This document shows positions 8,834 through 15,576 of a DNA stretch of 35,526 bases, one piece after another. The first letter of the stretch is position 1. Every line of letters begins with the position of its first letter. Source of the DNA: Microbispora sp. ZYX-F-249. Lineage in GTDB: Bacteria > Actinomycetota > Actinomycetes > Streptosporangiales > Streptosporangiaceae. The stretch spans positions 1 through 35,526 of the forward strand of contig NZ_JBDJAW010000060.1 of assembly GCF_039649665.1 (NCBI RefSeq), in the 5' to 3' direction. A program made the position numbers and the translations under genes. Below the pieces are notes generated by a model. That model saw only the letters and a program-made list of their open reading frames with translations. It did not search any database and was not told the DNA's origin.

Positions 8834-9100
8834 GATTACGGCGGCCCGCTGGCAGAAGTCTACCATCACCAATGGACTTGGGTGGGCCTCTGTGTCCTCC
8901 AATGTCCGTTCACGGGCCGCCCAGACGTCCCCTATGGACACCAGGGAAGCAACTGTCGTGTGCGTACGATCCACATCATTACTGTATGATCTCCGTACCG
9001 ATAACGAGCTTTGGTACGTCCGAGGAGGCGGGCGCGCTCAATCGCGGGAGGGGCCGACCAGGTCCCCGGCCATATACCACGTCCCCCGCAAGGAGGTCTT

Positions 9101-9481
9101 ATGACGGAGCAGGACCCCAACCCACAAGACGAGGAAGGGCATCAGGCCGCTTCCGATCCCTCAGGGGAGGAAATGAGCAAGCCCGAGAGGGATCCTCAAC
9201 CGGAGCAAATCGAGCCGGACGATCTGCCCATGGACAAGAGCGAGCCGATCTGGCTGGAAAAGGATCGAAAAACCGTGGCGATGATGCAAAAATGGATCGT
9301 CATAACCGCGCTCGCCCTTTTCGCTCTCTCGGCGATCGGTCCGGTGATCTGCGCAATCATCCTGGATTCCGCAACCTATGAAGCGGTGCAGCCAGAAATC
9401 GAGAGCGCCTGCGCCAGGATCAACACGCTCATGCTAGCCGTGCTAGCCTATCTCTTTGGTTTCCGGCAGGGAAGCCGATAA
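9101..9481 (+). CDS. small two-TM membrane protein with acidic N-terminus
   Basis: 126 residues from an ATG preceded by a perfect AAGGAGGT. Residues 1-60 are very acidic and Pro/Gln-rich, without Cys, and contain DKSEPIWLEKDRKTV. Two hydrophobic helices follow: WIVITALALFALSAIGPVICAIIL and, after a 25-residue loop with one Cys, INTLMLAVLAYLFGFRQGSR. This layout (cytoplasmic tail plus helical hairpin) resembles holin-like or SLATT-type small membrane proteins, but no family signature is certain. A strong terminator follows within 90 bases, so the gene is a single unit divergent from the RHH regulator. Codon use is less GC3-rich than in surrounding genes. Function unknown; a regulated membrane effector is one possibility. 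Confidence 0.7.
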   Translation: MTEQDPNPQDEEGHQAASDPSGEEMSKPERDPQPEQIEPDDLPMDKSEPIWLEKDRKTVAMMQKWIVITALALFALSAIGPVICAIILDSATYEAVQPEIESACARINTLMLAVLAYLFGFRQGSR

Positions 9482-9562
9482 AAAGACCGATATAGGATCT
9501 CACAAACGTCCGATATTCGTCGAATGGATGTGTACGCCATGAAGACCTAGGCATCGCATGTC

Positions 9563-9600
9563 AGTGCCGGCAAGGTTTCTTGCCGGCACTTTTATTTTTT
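9563..9600 (+). terminator. intrinsic terminator after two-TM gene
   Basis: A perfect 12-bp stem (AGTGCCGGCAAG / CTTGCCGGCACT) with a GTTT loop is followed by TTTATTTTTT. This is a textbook rho-independent terminator, rare in such GC-rich DNA, and it ends the 9101-9481 unit. Confidence 0.92.
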
Positions 9601-9679
9601 CAGCAGTGCGACCGTGCCGTTGCCGATCAGGGGGCAGTGATCCCGTGTCCGGCGAGGACAAGCGTGAGCACCATAGTGA

Positions 9680-10044
9680 TCATTTCGTCGTCTTCAGCAG
9701 GACGGTGAAGGCGGGCCAGACCAGCCTGCGCAGCCGGAGATGCACGTCGCCGTTGGTGTCCAGTACGTTGTCGAGGATGTAGGCGTCACGTGGGATGCCG
9801 TGGGCCTCGATGAGCTCCTCACGGAGGTTGCGTACGTCCGCACCTGCATGTGAGCCAGGTTGTTAACGAACCTGCGGTCGCTTAGCACGGTCTTGACGTC
9901 GTTATACCGGGTCACGAGCCAGACCGAGGAGGCAGCCGCGCAATATCGGAGCACGCTCCCGCAGACGAAAGTAGCTCCGAACGGATCGCGCACCAAATCC
10001 ACCTCGAGAATGTTGACGGGTATTGCCGTGCCAGGAGTGCTCAA
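9680..10044 (-). pseudogene. cytochrome P450, N-terminal fragment with frameshift
   Basis: The first frame begins MSTPGTAIPVNILEVDLVRD and reaches SSVWLVTRYNDVKTVLSDRR-FVNN, the typical WLVTRYDDVKxVLSDPRF segment of actinobacterial P450s. After about residue 70 the frame is lost. In another minus frame, VRNLREELIEAHGIPRDAYI and then LDNVLDTNGDVHLRLRRLVW continue the same protein (the DxxxHxRLRRL helix-C region) up to a TGA at 9680-9682. The oxygen-binding and haem-Cys regions are absent, so the piece covers only about the first quarter of a P450 and cannot be active. Confidence 0.7.
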
Positions 10045-10294
10045 CCGGCTCTAACACAAGACAGAATGAGGTTTCTGTCTGGTTAGCGATTTCAGCATCC
10101 TCCCCTGCCGGATTGCGCTCGTAGAGGATCAAGGGCGACCCGCGCGCCGCCACGCGGCCAAGGGGCCGTTCTCGCGGGTGGTCCACCTCTCCGGCCGCGG
10201 CCTGACCGTCCTCCCCCGACTGCGCACCGTATTGCGGTTTGATAGCAGGCTCCCCCGGCCATGTGTTCTTCACCACGATGAGCGGTGATGATGG

Positions 10295-13177
10295 TTGGCG
10301 GCCCGCATGCGGAAGGCGGAAAGGACCAGCGCCGGGATGGCCGAGCAGGAGTTATCACGCGGCAGATGGCGCACGGTGTCGGTGTGGGCGCGCCGCCACC
10401 TGACGGGGTGGATCATCACCGCGACCGCGGTCAACGCGGCGCTGCTCACGCTCACCACCATGCTCATGCAGCTGCCCGGACAGCGCGACTCGGTGATCAG
10501 CATCGCCATCCTGGTGGTGTTGGTGTGCGCGGCCTTGTCCATTGCGCTGCCCATCCTCGGGCACGGGCTGGAGGTACGCCACCGCACCGCCGAAGAGCGT
10601 CAGGCGCGCATCCAGCATCTCAACACCCTGCTCGCGGTCGGCAGCGCCGAGCGGCTGCCCCGGCTGGCGGACCTTACCGTCGAGCAGTTCGGTGCCACCC
10701 CCACCCGCTACACCCGCACCGGCCAGGACCCTTACGTCCCCCGCAGCCCCGACGATGAGCAACTCCGCGCCACCCTGAGGGCCGATGGTCCGCCCTTCCC
10801 GTTCGTGCTGGTGTGGGGTCCCACCAAGGCCGGCAAGACCCGCCTCCTGGCCGAAGCCCTCCACGCTGCGCTGCCGCCCGACACCCATGTCGTGATTCCC
10901 GTCAACGGGCCGGCCCTGGCCGATCTGGCTCATCGCGGCCTGCCGTTTGCGCCCGGCGTCCCGGCGCTGGTGTATCTGGACGATTTGACCGTGGCCGATC
11001 TGGAGGCGCTGACTACCAGCGTGCTGGAGGCGGTGACCAGCCGGGCGGTGCTGGCGACCACCATGACCGCCAAACGCCGCAGCCAGATCCTGTCCTCCAC
11101 CGCCGACATCACCCGCACAGCCCACGCCGCCCTAGCCCGCACCCACCACGACGGCCAGGGCCATGAACTCGTCTTCCGCGCCCCCACCGCCAAGGAGCGT
11201 GTCGAGGCCGAGCGACTGTATCCAGGTGAGACCTTTCGCGGCAGCATCGCCGAAACGCTGGTCGGCGGCGCCGAGCTCATCGCCAAATACCGCGCGGGGC
11301 AAGACACCAACCCCGCCGGCTACGCCCTGGTGCAGGCGGCCATCGACTGCCGCCGCGCCGGGTGGAACCGGCCGGTCACCGACGCCGAGCTGCGGCGGCT
11401 GTTCGGGCTGTATCTACCGCAGGTGCGGGCCGGGATGCCCGCCACCACCGCCGCCTATCAGGCGGGCCTGCACGAGTGGGCCGCCGTCCCGATCGCGTCC
11501 CAAGTTGCCCTGCTCAACCCCGCTCTGCCCACCCCACGGCGAGTAGGGACAGCCGCCGAGGCGGGCTGGGTGGTGCTGGACCATGTGGTGTCCGCCGACG
11601 ACGGCGCCCTCGACGGCTATGCGGCCCGCCCCATCCCCGATGACCTGTGGATCGAACTGATCGACCTGGGCGGCCCGAGCGACGCCGATGCCATCACCTA
11701 CGCCGCCCTCAACCGCGGGCAGCTTCACCACGCCGTCGCAGCGGCACGCAAAGCAGCCACCTCGGCCGATCCCGACGAAGCGGCCAGCGCGGCCTTCAAT
11801 CTTGGCGTGCTGCTGGCTGAGCAGGGGGATGTGGAGGGGGCGCGGGCCGCCTACCAGGATGCCATCGACTCCGGCCACCCCGACCACGCCCCTAAGTCGG
11901 CGGTCAACACGGGTGTCCTGCTCAAGCAGCAGGGGGATGTGGACGGGGCGCGGGCCGCCTACCAGCGGGCCATCGACTCCGGCCACCCCGACTACGCCCC
12001 CGCAGCGGCGGTAAACCTGGGGAATTTGCTCAAGCAGCAGGGGGATGTGGACGGGGCGCGGGCCGCCTACCAGCGGGCCATCAACTCCGGCAACCCCGAC
12101 CAAGCCCCCATAGCGGCCTTCAATCTTGGCGTGCTGCTGGCTGAGCAGGGGGATGTGGAGGCGGCGCGGGCCGCCTATCAGCATGCCATCGACTCCGGCC
12201 ACCCCGACCACGCCCCCGCAGCGGCGGTAAACCTGGGGAATTTGCTCAAGCAACAGGGGGATGTGGACGGGGCGCGGGCCGCCTACCAGCGGGCCATCAA
12301 CTCCGGCAACCCCGACCAGGCGCCCAAGGCGGCGGTAAACCTGGGGAATTTGCTCAAGCAGCAGGGGGATGTGGAGGGGGCGCGGGCCGCCTACCAGCGG
12401 GTCATCGACTCCGGCCACCCGGACCACGCCCCCATGGCGGCGATCAACCTAGGCGTGCTGCTGGAGGAACAAGGCGTGGAGGCGGCGCGGACCGCCTACC
12501 AGGATGCCATCGACTCCGGCCACCCGGACCACGCCCCCATGGCGGCGATCAACCTTGGCGTGCTGCTGGCTGAGCAGGGGGATGTGGAGGGGGCGCGGGC
12601 CGCCTACCAGGATGCCATCGACTCCGGCCACCCCGACCACGCCCCCATGGCGGCGATCAACCTAGGCGTGCTGCTGGAGGAACAAGGCGTGGAGGCGGCG
12701 CGGACCGCCTACCAGGATGCCATCGACTCCGGCCACCCGGACCACGCCCCCGCGGCGGCCTTCAATCTGGGCCTCATGCTGGCTGAGCAGGGGGATGTGG
12801 AGGGGGCGCGGGCCGCCTACCAGGATGCCATCGACTCCGGCCACCCCGACCACGCCCCCATGGCGGCGGTAAACCTGGGTGTCCTGCTCAAGCAGCAGGG
12901 GGATATGGAGGGGGCGCGGGCCGCCTACCAGCGGGTCATCGACTCCGGCCACCCCGACCAGGCACCCAAGGCGGCGGTAAACCTGGGTGTCCTGCTCAAG
13001 CAGCAGGGCGAGGTGGAGGCGGCGCGGACCGCCTACCAGCATGCCATCGACTCCGGCCACGATTTAGCTGCTGCACACGCTCGGCAAGCCATAGAAGACC
13101 TGCACGATCCTGGAGAGACTCAATCTGCATCCGGCGGGGACGTACTCGGCACCGAGCACGGTGGATGGCCGGAGTAG
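10295..13177 (+). CDS. membrane-anchored P-loop NTPase with 12 tetratricopeptide-type repeats
   Basis: Up to 960 residues. The start is uncertain: TTG 10295, ATG 10307 and ATG 10337 are all possible; AAAGGA (10319-10324) slightly favours 10337. Two membrane helices (about residues 37-60 and 66-89) are followed by a cytoplasmic NTPase domain with Walker A GPTKAGKT (175-182) and Walker B ALVYLDD (224-230). A helical middle region (about 290-495) follows, then twelve 35-36-residue repeats of the form AAxNLGVLLxQQGDVxGARAAYQxAIDSGHPDxAP (residues about 499-928). The short tail is Gly/Glu-rich. TPR solenoids bind proteins; with the membrane anchor and NTPase the protein could be a signalling or STAND-like ATPase, but its partner is unknown. 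No operon partner is adjacent. Confidence 0.85.
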   Translation: MAARMRKAERTSAGMAEQELSRGRWRTVSVWARRHLTGWIITATAVNAALLTLTTMLMQLPGQRDSVISIAILVVLVCAALSIALPILGHGLEVRHRTAEERQARIQHLNTLLAVGSAERLPRLADLTVEQFGATPTRYTRTGQDPYVPRSPDDEQLRATLRADGPPFPFVLVWGPTKAGKTRLLAEALHAALPPDTHVVIPVNGPALADLAHRGLPFAPGVPALVYLDDLTVADLEALTTSVLEAVTSRAVLATTMTAKRRSQILSSTADITRTAHAALARTHHDGQGHELVFRAPTAKERVEAERLYPGETFRGSIAETLVGGAELIAKYRAGQDTNPAGYALVQAAIDCRRAGWNRPVTDAELRRLFGLYLPQVRAGMPATTAAYQAGLHEWAAVPIASQVALLNPALPTPRRVGTAAEAGWVVLDHVVSADDGALDGYAARPIPDDLWIELIDLGGPSDADAITYAALNRGQLHHAVAAARKAATSADPDEAASAAFNLGVLLAEQGDVEGARAAYQDAIDSGHPDHAPKSAVNTGVLLKQQGDVDGARAAYQRAIDSGHPDYAPAAAVNLGNLLKQQGDVDGARAAYQRAINSGNPDQAPIAAFNLGVLLAEQGDVEAARAAYQHAIDSGHPDHAPAAAVNLGNLLKQQGDVDGARAAYQRAINSGNPDQAPKAAVNLGNLLKQQGDVEGARAAYQRVIDSGHPDHAPMAAINLGVLLEEQGVEAARTAYQDAIDSGHPDHAPMAAINLGVLLAEQGDVEGARAAYQDAIDSGHPDHAPMAAINLGVLLEEQGVEAARTAYQDAIDSGHPDHAPAAAFNLGLMLAEQGDVEGARAAYQDAIDSGHPDHAPMAAVNLGVLLKQQGDMEGARAAYQRVIDSGHPDQAPKAAVNLGVLLKQQGEVEAARTAYQHAIDSGHDLAAAHARQAIEDLHDPGETQSASGGDVLGTEHGGWPE
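11789..13078 (+). repeat. in-gene tandem array of twelve 105/108-bp units
   Basis: The TPR array is almost identical at DNA level between units, including synonymous positions (GCCATCGACTCCGGCCACCC recurs nearly unchanged). Ten units are 108 bp; two (units 7 and 9, with EEQGVEAARTAYQ) lack one codon and are 105 bp. Units 7-8 and 9-10 form a higher-order 213-bp duplication. Such uniformity implies recent expansion or gene conversion and a high chance of copy-number change and of assembly collapse. Confidence 0.95.
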
Positions 13178-13724
13178 AGGGCTGATCATTTCGCCCGCCG
13201 TAAGCCGGGACAAGCCGAGCAGACCAGGGCCACCGCTACCCCTGCGGGCGGGTCGACGGCAGACGGGAAGATCAGCCAGACGAGGGGCCTACGGGCCCGC
13301 ACAGTGAATACCGCAACCCCGTACTGCAATGCCCCACGCGCCAGCCGGCGCTCACGACCCTGGAGCAGCTCATCGCGTACCGGGATTTCCCTGATCATGG
13401 CCAAGGTGGTCCTGATAAGAGGCTAGAGCCGTGATCACTTGCCAGATGCATGCCAAATTGAACGCCGATCAGCGGAGACTGGCGGGCAGTCACGAGGACT
13501 GGACCATCCCTGGCCTGCACCCCTATACCCAAGCTCCGCCCGACAAGATCAGTAATCCTATTCCCAAGCTGACAGTCCGCGATAAATCTCTCGCCCTCCG
13601 GGGATTTAACGCGCCGCCCTTCTGCCCTCCCTGAAAACCGATAAAGCAACCTTATGTCAAATAGAGTGATCGGAGCTCGTCACGTTTCCCCGTCGTCGGT
13701 GACTCAACTGCCGCCTCCGACCCG
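13178..13724. other. gap without a supported gene
   Basis: Frames exist on both strands (minus 13186-13404 and 13395-13649; plus to about 13434 reading PALTTLEQLIAYRDFPDHGQ) but none has a good start, SD and recognisable domain. The plus-strand piece has the most protein-like texture and could be the tail of a lost gene. No strong hairpin or promoter was seen. Confidence 0.4.
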
Positions 13725-13847
13725 CTATTCAAGTCCCGCGCACCCTGTTACCGCCTTCCTTGACGCGTCGGCCGGCACGGCCAGTGCGGCGGGGGCGACG
13801 AGAGCGGACGCGACGAGCGCGCTCGCGGCCAGGAAACGACGGAGCAC
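13725..13847 (-). CDS. tiny secreted peptide or truncated exported-protein gene
   Basis: A 40-codon minus-strand frame from GTG 13847, preceded by AAGGGAGA. It reads VLRRFLAASALVASALVAPA then ALAVPADASRK: an Arg-Arg N-terminus, a long Ala/Leu/Val core and an Ala-x-Ala type cleavage site. Only about 15 residues with one Cys follow before TAG. Signal peptide and ribosome-binding site look functional, so this is either a very short exported peptide or, more likely given the neighbouring debris, an exported-protein gene that has lost its mature part. Confidence 0.4.
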   Translation of the reverse strand: MLRRFLAASALVASALVAPAALAVPADASRKAVTGCAGLE

Positions 13848-14078
13848 GTGCTCTCCCTTGGACGTGGGGATGTTGGCTCAGAGGAGACGGACTCGCGTTC
13901 CCAGGGGTTCACGACATGTCGGCCCTGTGACCCCAAGAAGGATCGGCGTGCTGCGACGCCTCCGCCTGTCTCAGGCTGCTCCAGGGTGTCACCGGACTGA
14001 CAGTTCTCACTCAGAGTCGCATCTAACTACTCTCCGTATCGATTGGTAACCCTGACCGCCATCCTCGATCGGGGCCCC

Positions 14079-14487
14079 ATGAGCACCCGGCGTGCACTCC
14101 TGGCCGCCACCACGACGCTGACCCTCACCCTGGCCACCACCTTCAGCCCGGCCACGGCCACAACCCCTGCCAGCCCGTACCTCAGCGTCCGCGCCGGACA
14201 AACTGCAGCGGCCCGGGCCCCTGCTGTGGGACGCGATCGCCTCCCTGCGTTCTTCGCCTCCGGCCCGTTGCTGGACGAGGCGAGCGTGCACCGCCCCGAG
14301 GTCCACGCCACGGGCCTGCCCGGCGACGTCTACCTGTGCCATCCGCACCCCGTGCACGCCGCCCAGCCCCACCGCGGCACCCGGCCGCGTTTCATGTCCC
14401 AGATCCCGCTCTTCCTGACCGAGCCGCTGGCCCCCGGCGAGGCCACCCCCCCTCGCGCGGGCCGTACGGCTCGGGCTCGGCGGCTGA
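14079..14487 (+). pseudogene. signal-peptide/phytanoyl-CoA dioxygenase chimera, frameshifted at a C-tract
   Basis: It begins as an exported protein (MSTRRALLAATTTLTLTLAT..., cleavage near ATA|TTPAS) but switches to the C-terminal part of a PhyH-type Fe(II)/2-oxoglutarate dioxygenase: ASVHRPEVHATGLPGDVYLC, then HPHPVHAAQPHRGTRPRFMS, containing the distal His-x-(n)-Arg of the iron/oxoglutarate site. The proximal HxD motif is missing. At a run of seven C (about 14445-14451) the frame shifts; restoring it gives the normal ending LARAVRLGLGG-stop at 14487. The two parts do not belong together, so this looks like a deletion join. An unshifted frame would run to 14594 with Arg-rich nonsense. Confidence 0.65.
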
Positions 14488-14538
14488 CCGGCCGCGTAAC
14501 GTCACGTTGCGGCTTCGTCCCTGCCGCCGTCCGGTGTC

Positions 14539-14831
14539 CGCCTGCCGATGCACATCGTCGAGCAGGTGAGAAGGATCAACCGGCTGGAACGTGACCTGGC
14601 GGTACGGCTCGGGCGTGAGCCCACCGACGCCATCGGACTGCCCCTCGCCTGCCTGGCAGAGCTGCGGGCGGTGAGCTGTGACGTCGTCAGCCTCGACCCG
14701 TGCGCAGCCACCAGGAGATCAGCGATCTGCTCGGGGTGAGCCGCAAGCGCGTGCGCCAGATCGAACAACGCACCCTGTAAGCGCTGCGCCGCCCCGAGCA
14801 ACTGGAGCCCTTGCCGGCCTGGACCCCTTGA
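14539..14831 (+). pseudogene. sigma-70 family factor remnant (regions 3 and 4.2)
   Basis: RLPMHIVEQVRRINRLERDL followed by AVRLGREPTD is the start of sigma region 3, as in primary/group-2 sigma factors. About 40 codons later, one frame over, SHQEISDLLGVSRKRVRQIE-QRTL matches the region 4.2 helix-turn-helix (-35 recognition). An in-frame TAA (14778-14780) then interrupts what would read ALRRPEQLEPL. Regions 1-2 are missing and a frameshift lies between the pieces, so this is a relic. Confidence 0.7.
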
Positions 14832-14928
14832 TCACTGCACTTGCCCATCGTCGTCAACGAGGTACTCGATCCGCTGCCCCGATGCGGCGCGTGAGTCCAG
14901 CGTCATGGGACGAGCCCGAACCGTACTC

Positions 14929-15429
14929 TCAGCAATGAAGGGTCTCCCGTTTCGGCGGCCCGAAGCCCAGGTCGACGCTCTTACCCCATCGGCCCTCCAC
15001 GACGTTCGACGGGATCGTGTACGTCCTGCCGTCGGTCTTCTTGACCACCACGCGGGCGTAGATCTCGTCGCCGTCCCAGAGATCCTCGTCCAGGTACTCG
15101 GCGTAGACGCTCCACTTGATGCGCTTGGTGACCGGGTACGGGGTGGTCGAGGCGCAGCTGACGGGAAAGTAGAGGATCAGGTCGTCGCGGAACTTGTCGT
15201 CCGCCCAGATGTTCACGAACGTGATGCTGTCGGCGCCCTCGGCGGGCAGGCACAGCAAAGTCAGGTCCACGAAGTCCGACCACTTGGAATTGGCCCACGT
15301 CAGCTCGCAGCGGCCGTCGTTCCTGGCCGTGCTCGCCTGCGCCGGACACGGCGCGACCAGGTTCAGTGCAGCCGCGGCGGCGGCCGCCGCCAGGGCGAGC
15401 CTGGCCGTTGTTCTCTGTTTCGTCTTCAT
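14929..15429 (-). CDS. secreted protein A of the SARP cluster
   Basis: 166 residues from ATG 15429 with GGAGA upstream. Signal peptide: MKTKQRTTARLALAAAAAAA, then a Leu/Ala core with cleavage near AQA|STARNDG. The mature part of about 130 residues is beta-rich with four Cys (GRCELTW, LLCLPAEG, VSCASTT, C-terminal LHC) and the landmarks ITFVNIWADDKFRDDLILYF and LDEDLWDGDEIYARVVV. By eye these align with VWGADEVTGDDHLFDVSR and LDED..DGARDEIFAIVTF of the secreted protein at 22064, so I infer two members of one family. It is transcribed away from the regulator's 3' end under its own promoter with a heptamer array (15516-15560), and its start overlaps a 19-codon leader ORF. Function unknown. Confidence 0.8.
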   Translation of the reverse strand: MKTKQRTTARLALAAAAAAAALNLVAPCPAQASTARNDGRCELTWANSKWSDFVDLTLLCLPAEGADSITFVNIWADDKFRDDLILYFPVSCASTTPYPVTKRIKWSVYAEYLDEDLWDGDEIYARVVVKKTDGRTYTIPSNVVEGRWGKSVDLGFGPPKRETLHC

Positions 15430-15485
15430 GCCGGGTCTCCTCTGATACGTCGCGCGGGCGCCCCATGCCGCTGATCCCGGGTCAT
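15426..15485 (-). CDS. 19-codon leader ORF overlapping secreted gene A
   Basis: ATG at 15485 with GCGGAG six bases upstream encodes MTRDQRHGAPARRIRGDPA; its TGA overlaps the ATG of secreted gene A by 4 bases (ATGA). It is Arg/His-rich. The same arrangement exists before the other secreted gene (22011-22067). This suggests translational coupling or a translated regulatory leader rather than a functional peptide. Confidence 0.5.
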   Translation of the reverse strand: MTRDQRHGAPARRIRGDPA

Positions 15486-15515
15486 CGGGCGCTCCGCCTC
15501 AGGTCGTCACGCCCG

Positions 15516-15560
15516 AGTTTGCGTGCCACGCCTTCCTGCGGACTTCCCCGCGCCTTCCCC
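15516..15560 (-). promoter_or_regulatory. SARP-type promoter/operator of secreted gene A
   Basis: On the minus strand GGGGAAG (15560-15554), GGGGAAG (15549-15543) and CAGGAAG (15538-15532) repeat at exactly 11 bp; ten bases later comes CAAACT (15521-15516) as the -10. Direct heptamers with 11-bp pitch replacing the -35, and ending about 8-10 bp before the -10, are the known SARP binding architecture. The same geometry occurs at 21868-21912 and 21935-21968. Confidence 0.7.
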
Positions 15561-15576
15561 CTGCGCCCGGCGACGT

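Noticed and set aside
11414..13060. Minus-strand frames through the TPR array
   Set aside because: They mirror the repeat on the opposite strand (VGVAGVDG pattern) and have no start sites.
11789..13078. Regular tandem repeats that might be a CRISPR array
   Set aside because: Units of 105-108 bp are in-frame TPR codons with no unique spacers.
13186..13649. Minus-strand frames of 72 and 84 codons
   Set aside because: No SD, no recognisable motif, and they overlap each other; not enough to call genes.
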